Source: Rhizoclosmatium globosum
Lineage: Eukaryota; Chytridiomycota; Chytridiomycetes; Chytridiales; Chytriomycetaceae
NCBI GenBank assembly: GCA_002104985.1
Contig: MCGO01000046.1
Coordinates: 124,001 to 188,000 of the forward strand
Reading direction: 5' to 3'
Length of the DNA: 64,000 nt
A program made the position numbers and the translations under genes. The notes beneath the pieces were generated by a model. That model did not search any database. It had not been told where the DNA came from and worked only from the letters and a program-made list of their open reading frames with translations. This document shows, piece by piece, positions 19,901-30,073 of the stretch; position 1 is the first letter of the stretch, and each line of letters starts with the position of its first letter.

Positions 19901-22848
19901 GAGGAACAGTGTACTATTGACCGACTTGTTTCGTTTGGTGGTGAGATGGTGTTGATTAAGATGGACGAAGTATGTGGGGTCTCGGATTTGGTTGCTTGTG
20001 GGTTGGGTGTTGAACGTGTTGGAGGGTTGGGCGGTGACGTTGATAAGGTTTGTATCATTAAGGAGGCTTCTGGTGTAAATAGCTGATAAAAATTGTTAGG
20101 TCCGAGCTGTTCCGTCCATTAGTTTTGAAGCTCCAGCAAATGTCGCTTCAAAATACGTTCCGTTTGAGTCCCCTCTCATACAATTCAGATCGCACCGGTA
20201 TTTCCTAGGCTCCACAGATGTAACAGCTAAGCAATTGGGTGCGGGAAATAAGATTGATCCCCACAAAATCATGTGCAAGAACGAGACTGGAGGTGGCGTC
20301 TGTAAAGACCTCAAGTGTACTGCGCAGCATTTTAGGGATGTCTCATTGACTGGTGAGTTATTCTTTGTGGTATAATGGGTTTTTAACGCATGAGGACAGA
20401 GAACGAAGTTGTACTGGATTTATTGGCGCATTTGGAAGCCGACGATTCTGTTGATATTGCTGAACTACGTGCTTTGGTTCAACGAGGACGTGTACAGGGT
20501 AAAAGTGCCGATCAGCTTGTTCAAGTTGTGCTTGAGTATCGCAAATCTCGAGGCCCACGGTCTGGAGTTGTGTTTAAGGAATCATCAAAAGTACTGGTTA
20601 AAGATGAAGCAATTCTTGATCCACGAATATTCAAAAATTCCACACTGAGAAGTGGATATGTTTCTAAAGACGAAGATGTGTATCCTCCTTCGATGATTCC
20701 ACCATCCCAAGCCGTGTTCTTGCAAGGGTTGCAACGTGTTCTTGATGGAGAGAAGCCAAAGGTCGAGAGGTATTATGACCTACCGCTTGATGCTGAGCAA
20801 TACAAGGAAATGATTGCAAGGGACCCTAACAACGCCGATATCTGGATAAACTATGCTGCGAGTGTGTTGCCAAATCCTCTCTCTGTGAAAGAATTGTTAA
20901 AAACTGACAAGGATGTGGTTAAATGCATCAATATCCTTGCAGAAGCTCTAGAGCATCACAGAGAAAGCGAAAATGTTTGGATTGCGTATTTGGAAATGAA
21001 TATGAAGCGAGCTGGGGAAGAGGATACTCGAGAAATGTTTGAGCAGGGAGTTGCGTTCTTGCCGAACAGTGTTGTGATTTGGTGGAGGTATTTTGTGTGG
21101 GAGACTGGGTTTGAGAGGAAGGAGAATGTTCTTCGGAGGATGTTGGTTTGGTTTAGTGGTGATGAGAGCTCAAGTGTTGGTGAGTATTAATTTGTGTGTT
21201 AAATCGAATATTCATGATCGTTTCAGATTCAACGCTGCGAAGTTCAACGGTTCTTTCCGTCGCGATTCAACTCATGAAATTATACCTTGAGAACTTGGAC
21301 GAAAGCCAAACAGCGCGGTCATTCATGGCCATATTTCTTCTCTGCCGTGACGCAACTGAATTGGCACAGTTCAAACTAAATTCAAATCTTTCTAAACGAG
21401 CAAGTGGGACTTTTCTGCCACCTCTGCGTAACACGTGGGCTACAGCTGTTCTGACGGACTCAGATTTGGCAAAAGCTTGGTTGATCTACCTTCACTTCTT
21501 GTATTATGGCACATTACCACAGAGCGTGTTTTTGCCGTACCCGCATGACTATTTGGTCAGGGATGAGTACTTTTGCATTCGATGGGATGTCGGACGAACA
21601 AACAGTGGAGCGACGATTCCCTCCGGCATTGAACATTCCTTCTTTCGTCAACTCTTTCACAGTTGTGTCAACGCCTGGAAGTCCGCTATGCTGACAGACG
21701 AATCAAAGCAAGATGCGTTTATGACCCCTTGGCTCGCCATTTTGAAGAACTTTGTAGAATTTTGGAGTGTTTCTGGAAGTGTTGGCGATGAGCGAATTTT
21801 CCGAAAAGTGTGGGATGGTGTGCTTGAAGCTGTTCCAGAGAAGTTCTTGGGAATAGTGAAATGCCTTGTGAATGAATCGAGTGACGATGAGGTTTTGGTG
21901 CCTGGGTCTTTCTATCTGGTGAACAGATGCGTCAAAGAACTGCTCGCAACAAATGGGAAGAACGGAGAAGCTGTGTCTGGGATTTCTGAAACGATTATAC
22001 GAGTGGTGGATCTTTTGGTCAATTCCGTTAGATGCTGCTTTGAGGGGCTGGAGCAGGTTCGTTGATTTCAGATATTTATGCTCCCTTATTGATTGTTCGA
22101 ATGTCAGGTTCCTGTTTCAACCGTGGGCATTGAGAGCATTGTCCGGGAGAGTTTGGATTTATATGAAACATTACTTGGTATATCAGCAAATTATCAAGCT
22201 CCCGATTTAGTTGATGGTGTCAAGAGCAGCTCTGGCAAACTTAAGTCCAATGTGTTTCTCTGGCTGAATTACTTTCTACTGCAGAATGTCAAAGTACAAT
22301 CAAACCAACATCAATTGGAATCGGCTTCATCATTGAGAACTTTGTTCGAACAATCTTTGGAATCCGTAAAGTTCCGTGAAGGTCGATATCTTATTTGGCG
22401 TGAATACCTATCGTTTGAGATGCGTTGTTCCATGGATAGGGCTATTCAAAAGCGAGCTCTTGGAATATTGTGGAGGGCTGTTGATGACTTAGCTGTTGTT
22501 GAAGAGAATCCTTTGACCATTGGGAAAGGAAGCGAACACTTTCTTGAATTCACAAAGCTTGTCGGCGTGGCAGAATATCGAGACGCAGCTGATTTATTGA
22601 AATCTGTGGTTGTCTCACTTCCGCGAGAACGAGCCACGGAAGTTCTGGACATGATGCTTAAAACAGTACCTGACTTAGTGTATGAGCTACCACAGTTGAG
22701 TTTTAACTTTATGAGGCTCTCGTTGTGTTGATTTTGCGATAGGTTCTCGAAGCTATACTTTGAGTCAAACTTAATTGATCTCGCCAAAGCGTTTTTGCTG
22801 TCATGTGTCAAAAGGAACCCCACGTCGGTGAAACTATGGAAGCTGTGA
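16929..22848 (+). CDS. ZFC3H1/Red1-like RNA-surveillance scaffold
   Basis: Seven exons (16929-17144, 17213-20047, 20100-20352, 20400-21179, 21227-22056, 22108-22694, 22743-22848) join in frame to 1,868 residues. Order: a GEI-containing N-terminus; Pro/Gln-rich disorder; acidic Ser/Asp tracts; a coiled coil (residues ~790-890, ETQIAADEALLASAIADI); a C-terminal zinc finger with the zf-C3H1 pattern (KYVPFESPL, then C-x7-C-x5-C-x3-H, CKDLKCTAQHF); then HAT/TPR-like helical repeats (ADIWINYAASVLP, ENVWIAYLEMNMKRAGEE, GRYLIWREYLSFEM). In fission yeast and humans this family bridges nuclear RNA-decay helicase complexes to the exosome (MTREC/PAXT). The exon 1/2 junction is the least certain, chosen as the only in-phase GT-AG pair I found. 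Confidence 0.85.
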
Positions 22849-23529
22849 GAACGCTTTCTTCAATGACGACAAGTCAATAACGTCTCCTTTAACCAGAATG
22901 TATTCGATTGAGAATCTTGGAGGGCTCTTTGGAACTCGAGAAGCTTCCATCAGAATCTGCAATAAGGCAATTGGGAACCTACCACCATCAGAAGCAAGAT
23001 ACTTCACGACTGTTTGTTCATTTTTACTTTTTAATTTGTAGATGCCAAGTCCGCATTCTGATTGGTCCCAATTTTCAGGCATTATCGTCAAACAACAGTG
23101 CTTCATTAACTTAGAAATAAGCCTGTAAGTAAATTTAGTTAAATTGGGATTTTGTTTTCGCGGCTGCAACTTGTTCTTATACGCTCGAGCAAACACTCCC
23201 TCTCCTTCATGTGTTAATATTAAAATATTCCTGTAAGTGCACGATTCTTCTCTCCCATTATACTCATATATTCTCTGTAGTTTCTTTCCTTATCCAGGTA
23301 CATCGTCGTTGCCGCTTTGATAAGTTAAACATTTCCTTTTTGGTTGGTTTGTATGTTATGTATGTTTCCTCCTTCTTTTCAGTCTCGTCATCGGATCTAT
23401 ATCTTTCAGCTTTTTAATTAAGAAACCTTTTATGGTTTCAAAATAAGATGTGGTTGATGTGTGAGGATGTGTAAATTATAGGGGATCAATAAATAGAAAT
23501 TTCGCATTATTATTAAATTCTTCGAAGCC
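22849..23529. other. Intergenic with possible spliced minus-strand gene
   Basis: On the minus strand, 22834-23196 encodes a plausible peptide (RLISKLMKHCCLTIMPENWD, SDGGRFPIALLQILMEASRV, FSIEYILVKGD) preceded by TTACAG at about 23125. Further upstream, near 23225 and 23400, are more protein-like pieces (ILILTHEGEGVFARAYK; SDDETEKKEE). I could not join these with consistent phases. It would overlap the 3' end of the ZFC3H1-like gene by a few bases. No family was recognised. Confidence 0.35.
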
Positions 23530-24719
23530 TTAATACATCTTCCATTCCACCTTCTGTAACAGCACAAACGATTCGTATGGCACTGCTTTCCCAGTCCCTG
23601 CAGCTCCGGTTCTTTGCCTACCGTCTGACCACTTCGTCAATTGCAGCGAAGGTTTAAATTTAAGCACTGAAGCATACTGGTGTATTAATTTTCGCCAGTA
23701 ACAAGATGTAGCTGCAGGCGTCAAATATCGATTTCTTAGGTTATTCCATAGATTTTCGGCTATTTTATCAGCTCGTTCCTTACTAGTTTTCAACGAAGCA
23801 ATGGCTTCTTTGAGACCGTTTTTAATTGAGGGTACAAATACAATATTTTGATGAGGCGAATCATTATCTGAATCAAGAATGTGATGGAAATGCTGTTTCC
23901 ATTCAAGTTTTCCTCCAAACACAACAGATTTACAATTCAAAGCATATAAGAGACTGCTTGGAGATCCATTATTCGTATCGTATGAGATAAACTTGTTGCG
24001 GCAAATGTCTGGACTGAATTTTGATTTTGTGGTTTGAGAGTGGTACACTGCCTCATTCCCTACGGTACCATCCGAAACAAGCCCAATTTGCTCACGAAGC
24101 CGTTGATATGTAATAATTCCACCCTCGGGCCAAGAATGGAAGCGAAAGTCAGGAATGAGCCACGTCCATGCATCAACTTCTTGTTTTGCGAACGAAAACA
24201 CAGCCCGAGTTCGTGGACTCCCTTTATCGCGTAAATTTATCACCATCTCGACGTCAGGTAAAGCTTCGGACGAAAACGAAAGTATTTGATGCAAGTGGTA
24301 CAGTACAGACATTCCCCTCGTATCAATGTCATGAATGAACTCTTTGACATAAAGCTATATCGAGAAGTTAAAAATGACTTCAATGTAGAGTTCGCACGTA
24401 CCGTGTTGTTTTGAATTACAATGCGAATATGGTAGTCCTCAATAGAATCCAAGTCCGACAAGGAAACTCCTTCCTTTGAAGCATAAAAGGCCGTCGTGTT
24501 TTCGAGCTCCTCATACAGTCGTGGGAAATGGCTCAAACATTCAGATTCAGTGAGTCCAAGATGATTTGGATCTTTCAGCACTAATGTTCGGTTGATTTGG
24601 TTGTCGTCTAACCTTTGACTTTGTTGCACCATTACGCCAGGCGTGAATAGAAATAATTCGATGAAAGTCCATAGTGCAAGGACAGATATAGTGACGAAGG
24701 AAGACGGGAAACCCTTCAT
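23530..24719 (-). CDS. GT90 (CAP10/POGLUT-like) glycosyltransferase
   Basis: Two exons (24402-24719, 23530-24354; GT-AG, phase 0) encode 380 residues. A short basic N-terminus and a membrane segment (FVTISVLALWTFIELFLF) make a type II membrane anchor, so the catalytic domain would face the Golgi or ER lumen. The domain shows GT90 features: DVEMVINLRDKGSPRT, VFSFAK, IPDFRFHSWPEGG, CRNKFISYDTNNGSPSSLLY, LNCKSVVFGG and a C-terminal region rich in aromatic residues. GT90 enzymes add xylose or glucose in capsule synthesis (Cryptococcus Cap10) or protein O-glucosylation. The donor and acceptor are unknown here. An upstream in-frame ATG (about 24775) could add residues. Confidence 0.85.
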
Positions 24720-24851
24720 TACTTTGACAGGTCGGTTTTTCTGCACCAACAGGTACCAACCTATCAATGACCCATACATACATAGGTACAACAAAAATAT
24801 GAGTATTGTTTAAATGATACTTAAGTAATAACTTTAAATTAATTCTTAATT

Positions 24852-26277
24852 TCAATCAGAAAACTGTTCAGTGGAAACATCAAAGTCTCCTTGTTCAAAT
24901 TCTTCTTCACTTTCCTCGCTCTCTTCAAAATCCGAACTAGCTGCAACTATGTTTGGAAAAGAGGCTCCATCTAAAACCAGTTCCTTTTCCCTTCGAGTGC
25001 CTGATTTCACTGAAAAATCATCATGCCGATTATGTGCTATCACATAATGCCTACAATTCTGAGTCTTGATATTCAATTCCTCGTATAGCGGATCATTATC
25101 GGGTATATCATCTTCACAGACAGCGGGTCCACCTCCATAGCATCCTTTGAGAAGATTCCAAGACTTTTCCGATACCACCTGAAAGTCACGCATGGGAACT
25201 AAGTACGGGTTTATACGTCCAGAATTCAATACCATTGTTGAGTTATCAATTGCACTGGGAGGCCCAGACGTGGAACGCAAGAAATTTCGCCAATCTTCGA
25301 TGAACTTGGTGCTCACGAAGTATAGTTTGTCTGCTGGTTCCAACCGCATTATTTCCCGTTCAATATTCCGTCTGTCGTTCCATTTCGCGGCTTTTGCAAG
25401 ACTGATATAAGGTTCAAATGGTTTGTCTGCAAGGAACTTTGATGTGATCTTGTGTATTGCTTCGCGTTCTGCAGCGAGGGAGCTTGGGTTTCCCACCCAC
25501 TTTACGCAATCGTAGCACCAAACTGTCAAAGTGTTTACATTAGGAGGGGGATGGGGGTAAATTGGAAAACGAACATTCTAATGAGTCAAGTTTCAGGCAT
25601 AACGAATGCTTAGAGTTGCGGAAGTGGGATACTCCATGTCTGTTTGTGATTCTGCTACATCCGACAATCCCACAATCTCTTGTGAGACACAGCCACAGGT
25701 CCTACACAACAAGATGTAAGGTTGGGAACACAAAACCATTTGAACTCAAGCCAAGAAATGAAACGCACAGGATTTGTTACATGGCAATCTTCTGCTGAGC
25801 ACTCTATTTGATTCATTGGTTTGGAGTCCAGCAGTTCAGAAAACCTAATAACGTCAGATTTAGAAAAGGTTGGTACATTAGCCTCATCCTCGTCATTTGG
25901 TCTAATAAACGGTAAATGCTGTGTTAACGTACCTCCGAGCACGGTCCTCCATGGTGTCTTCCATCGTCAAAGGTGAGAGATGGGGGCACAAGTCGCAAAA
26001 GGCACCATCAAAGTAGGCTTCTCGCCAATTCCCTCCTTGATGAATATAACTGATTCCAGTCTTTTGGAACACCAAATGAGCCCATAGTGCTTGAGAAGAC
26101 AGCGATGATCGTAGGAGTTGACAGGTTTGAGTGAGAGATACCACAGTCTTGTGATCAAGATGTTCAAATCCAAGTATGAGCAAGATCTGAGCGGCTCACA
26201 AATGAGTCTGAATTAACAGATAGACTATCAAAGGTAACCTCGGTCGGCAAAGATGCAAGCGAAAGCGGCGAAAGCAT
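24852..26277 (-). CDS. F-box / ZnF-UBP / DUSP protein, copy A
   Basis: Five exons (26239-26277, 25933-26186, 25769-25844, 25575-25701, 24852-25522), all GT-AG, join to 388 residues. Exon 1 codes only MLSPLSLASLPTE, and the F-box continues in exon 2 (ILLILGFEHLDHKTVVSLTQ, SQALW). Next comes FCDLCPHLS and a full ZnF-UBP: C-x4-C (ECSAEDC), DLWLCLTRDCGIVGCSR, RHGVSHF, KHSLCLKL and WCYDC. A helical linker is followed by a DUSP domain (LYFVSTKFIEDWRNFL, DFQVVSEKSWNLLKGCYGGG). The tail is acidic. ZnF-UBP plus DUSP is the USP20/USP33 arrangement, but no Cys or His box of a USP protease is present. Inferred role: an SCF substrate adaptor that binds ubiquitin or ubiquitinated clients. Paralogues lie at 26433-27742 and 30074-31535. 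Confidence 0.88.
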
Positions 26278-26432
26278 TGCCGGCTTTTTGAAATCCGATT
26301 AACAATAATTTTACGGATGGAAACCCATCCCTTCCGAAATATCGATGATTGTCAATTAGGATTGGCATTTGTAAGAGAGTCAAAATAACAAGGCATGTTT
26401 GGTATCATTTCTATTTACTGTTAAGAATTCCA

Positions 26433-27742
26433 TTATCCAATGTACCCGCCAACGACAGGCGATCCCACACAATCTGTTTCAATCGTGCTGGTGAACCCAT
26501 GAGATTCCGTTTCAGAATCCGAGGTCTCGGAGCCATCATCGCGCTGAGTCAGATTCAAAAACTGCTTCTTGTACGCTTCAATTCCTTTCCAAAGACCAAC
26601 ATAACGTGGATCACCATCAGGGATGTGTTCACTTGCGCAAACCATTGGCCCACCGCCGTTGTAGAGCATCAACATATTCCAACTTTCCTCATTCACTATC
26701 ATAAAGTCCTGAAAAGGGCGCAAATCTGGCTTCATAAATCGTTTTTTTGTTGGTTGTGTTGATGCGCCTTGGTCATTTTCTGACTCTTCTCCCATTAGTA
26801 ACGATGAGTTGTCAACCACACCAGGATACTTTGATTTTGAGTTGATAAAATCGCGCCATCGTTGCATAAATCCTTGCTCAACAAAGAATAACTTGTCTCC
26901 GGGCTTAAGTTCCATTGTCTCACGTTCTAAGTTTCGCTGGTAGTTCCAATCTGCATTTGAACGAAGGGATATAAATGGTTCACGATCTGGAGCGACAAAT
27001 GCCTTCATGATTTTGTCACAAAGTTGACTTTGGGCAGGTAGGACAGCAGGTCCAGCTCCAAGCCATGTGGAACACCCATAGCACCAAACTTTTCAAGGAA
27101 TACTTCGTTAGTTGGGCGAAAAGGTGAGTAATGATATTCTTACACTCTAATGAATCGATCTTCATCGTCAAACTGTGCTGAGTCATCTGGAAGTGCTGTG
27201 CTCCATGGCCATTAGCTACTCTGGAACATCCAACGAAGCCGCAATTTTGCTCCAGGCACATCCAAACACTTGGTGTCGTTACGCTACAACCATCTTGAAA
27301 GCATTCGATTTGATGAATCTGTTTTGCATCGAGAAAGTTATGGAACCTTGAGTTTGACATCGTTAGCCAAAGGACAGGAGCACGACGTCGCTTAACAAGC
27401 CTGACCTTGTAGCGTGGTGGTTTATGACAGCATCTGAGGCCAGGCTGCTGAGATGAGGACACATCGCACAGAAACCCTGATCAAAGTATGCCTTCCGCCA
27501 GTCCCCGCCTTCTTCGATGTACTTGATTCCTGTCTTGTCAAACACTGCCTTTGCCCAGATAGCCTGCGAGTTTGTGAGAAGAGACCGCAGGATACTCGAT
27601 GTGTGTGACAGGCGGAGGATGGATCGGTGGTCGAGATGGTCCAGGGCAAGCAGGTGTACCAGCTACGTTACATAGTAAGTATTTCTACTTTCAAGTTACG
27701 CTAAGCAATGCAAGGTACCTCAGGAGGCAGCTGTGAGAGCAT
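26433..27742 (-). CDS. F-box / ZnF-UBP / DUSP protein, copy B
   Basis: Four exons (27719-27742, 27406-27662, 27144-27346, 26433-27088) join to 379 residues. Exon 1 is eight codons (MLSQLPPE). The F-box continues as LVHLLALDHLDHRSILRLSH with a conserved AIW. It then carries TGIKYIEEGGDWRKAYFD, FCAMCPHLS, ECFQDGC, VWMCLEQNCGFVGCSR, HGAQHF, QHSLTMKIDSLEF and WCYGC (ZnF-UBP), and a DUSP (LFFVEQGFMQRWRDFI, DFMIVNEESWNMLMLYNGGG). The tail is Asp/Glu/Ser/Thr-rich. It lies head-to-tail with copy A, 155 bases between genes. It lacks the extra intron that splits the ZnF-UBP in copy A. No protease domain is present. The SCF-adaptor role is inferred. Confidence 0.88.
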
Positions 27743-28066
27743 TTGTGGTTGGAGTGGTGTGATATGAAAATTCTTTTGCGCCTCTCTCCGCAAGATGATG
27801 CGGCAGTGCGCAACAAGCCCCCATATCAAACTTTTGGTATCCCTCGTTTGCGATTTTGTTCTTCTTTCACGCATTCGAGCAGTTCGTTTAGCATGCGAAA
27901 TGAGGAAAACTAGCTATCAAAGTCCCATTCAAGCATCTTTCCCATCTGCCAAGAACTGACTGGGGTTACATCTTTCTTCTCGGTAGTTAAATCCTGTAAA
28001 GTTATAGCCCCTTAAAAAAATCGTTTTTTCAGAGCTGGTTGGCGTAATTGTCAGTTGTTCCCCGAA
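27743..28066. promoter_or_regulatory. Divergent intergenic region, copy B / permease
   Basis: This 324-base gap separates divergent genes. An A-run (CCTTAAAAAAATCG) lies upstream of the permease ATG. No coding or defined regulatory element is seen. Confidence 0.35.
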
Positions 28067-30044
28067 ATGACGTACGATCCTGAGCCCTCTCGCGCATCAC
28101 AAACGAATCAAACAACCACCATCACTACCGCAGATCCGACCGGAGCTCAAAAGAGGCTCACCTCCACTGGTCGTCACGTCTTCAACTTGTTTGGATCCGA
28201 AACCTGTAAATACAAGGAAGCAGATGGGGAGTTTTTGGAGCAGTGTGAGTTGGATGGAAATGGGCTCTCAACTTTCATGCTCTTTGTCATGTTTGCATCG
28301 CCATCCATTTGTCTTGGCGCGCCACTCACATGGAATACTCTTTTGCCGAACGGATATGGGAACTTGATGGCTGCATCTGCCTTGGGCTTCACATCTTTCC
28401 TCGCGTTCGTATTGTGTCTCATAGAAATGATGGCTATGCTTCCATTTAATGGAGGTATGGCTGTTTTTGCACGGGCTGCTTTTGGCTTGTGAAATTGAAC
28501 GTGCGATTCTTGATTTCTAATGACAGTCTACCGATTCAGGTCCCTACGTTGGTTACTTCGTAGGTTCTTGTGATGCGTGGGAATATATTTTGGTTGCTGC
28601 CCAAGGTGTATACTTGTTTGGATCAACTTTGTCGTCAATTTTCAACACCAATCAAAATTACGTGCCACTGTACTGGCTGATTGCCATAGCCATAATGCTA
28701 GGTGCTCATTACATAGGAATCAAGTGCGTCGCGCGAATTTGCGCAATCACCCTTGTGTTGGAAATTGTTGGAGGGTTTTGTGTCGTGATGGCTGGGATGA
28801 AGTCCTTTGACTTCTCCATGAACGTCTTGAATGCTTCAGCTGCATTTCTACCTGAAAACTTCACTTCACCAACAATACAAGATCTTCTGTTTCCCGTTGG
28901 AACTTCGGGACTTTGGACATCAACATATTCGCAAGTTTGGACCATCCTCGGAATTGAGTCGGCGCCATTATGCGCAGACGAAAGTCAATCGTTTGTAAAG
29001 GCCCCCAAATTGATGATTTGGGCTATGGTCCTAGTTTACGGTGTTATTTCGTACACGATTATCTTAGTACCAGCTTTGGCACCAGGAGTAGTGAATTTAT
29101 CGCACGCATATGATCCACAGATTGACGCTTTCCTTTCTACGTGGGGCTTTGATTATTTGGGCGATGGAGGTGCAGTCGCAAAGTTGTTGTACTTTTTCGT
29201 CTTCGTCCCTGCCCTCATCAACTGGTAATTTTCGGCACATAGTTTTTAGGGTTCTCTGACACCTTTAAATTAGTATGTTATTTTTCTCGTACGCGACTTC
29301 AAGGCAAGTTTATGCCTTGAGCAAAGTTGGATATTACCCAAGATACTATCCAAAGTTCTTCCAAACAATCGATCGCCATTCAATGCCACTTTGCTTTCCA
29401 TTGGCTTAAGCGTCGTAGTTGCTTTGATTATTCAGTTTGAAAGCGGAGAAGTTGTGGGTCAAGCCCTTTTGAATGGAAGTCTGTTGTATGCAATATTCGC
29501 ATACCTTGCCGTTGGGGCTGCATATATTCGCATGAAACTTGTTTTTCCAAGTTTAAAGTAAGTTTTGTAGCTTTGTTAGAGTCACGTCTAATTTCAAACC
29601 AGGCGACCATTCGACCTGGGCTTTTGGTTTGGGAACATGTGTGCCATAATCACTCTAGTTTCATTCACTTCAGCTTTAGTTGAGCTGTTTTTACAGCCTG
29701 TAATGAGGCAGACACTCTTTATCTGCTTAGGAAAATTAGCTGTCATGACCATAGAGTTTGTTGTATATCATCGCTTTCACTTGATTTCAACGCCAGAAGA
29801 GGAATTTATTCGACTTCATCTTGGAAATCTCGCAGATGGTGGGAATGTTGCGGATGAGTACAAAGATGAGGAAGGAAAAATAGACGCTAATGCATATGTC
29901 CACAATTTGTCAAAGAGCAAAATTTCAGTGGCAAGAAGTAAGAAGCAGTTGCATAATGTTTCTGTTGGTGGCTCCAAAGTGAAACTTTCAGCTCTTGATG
30001 AAAATACGGAAAGGACTGGAGAACTTTTGTCGATACCAAAGTAA
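28067..30044 (+). CDS. APC-family amino-acid/ethanolamine-type permease
   Basis: Four exons (28067-28484, 28540-29224, 29274-29557, 29603-30044) give about 609 residues if one base is supplied. The core has about 12 membrane segments: GLSTFMLFVMFASPSICLG, FLAFVLCLIEMMAMLPFNGG, YVGYFVGSCDAWEYILVAAQ, and IGIKCVARICAITLVLEIVG. SYATSRQVYALSKVGYYP in exon 3 is the conserved permease loop (ethanolamine-permease-like SRQxxALSRxGYLP). The C-terminus is a hydrophilic cytosolic tail. Intron 1 fits the reading frame only with a GC-AG boundary. In exon 3 the frame breaks between YYPRYY and NNRSPFNATLLSIG as if one base were missing. It lies between F-box/UBP/DUSP copies B and C; its stop is 29 bases from that of copy C. 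Confidence 0.82.
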
Positions 30045-30073
30045 CACACAAAGTTACAAAATATAATAATATA

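Noticed and set aside
19219..20058. Long minus-strand ORF (279 codons) within ZFC3H1-like gene
   Set aside because: It is the antisense of the coiled-coil and charged region; composition (Ser/Phe/Arg runs) reflects the complement of Lys/Glu codons.
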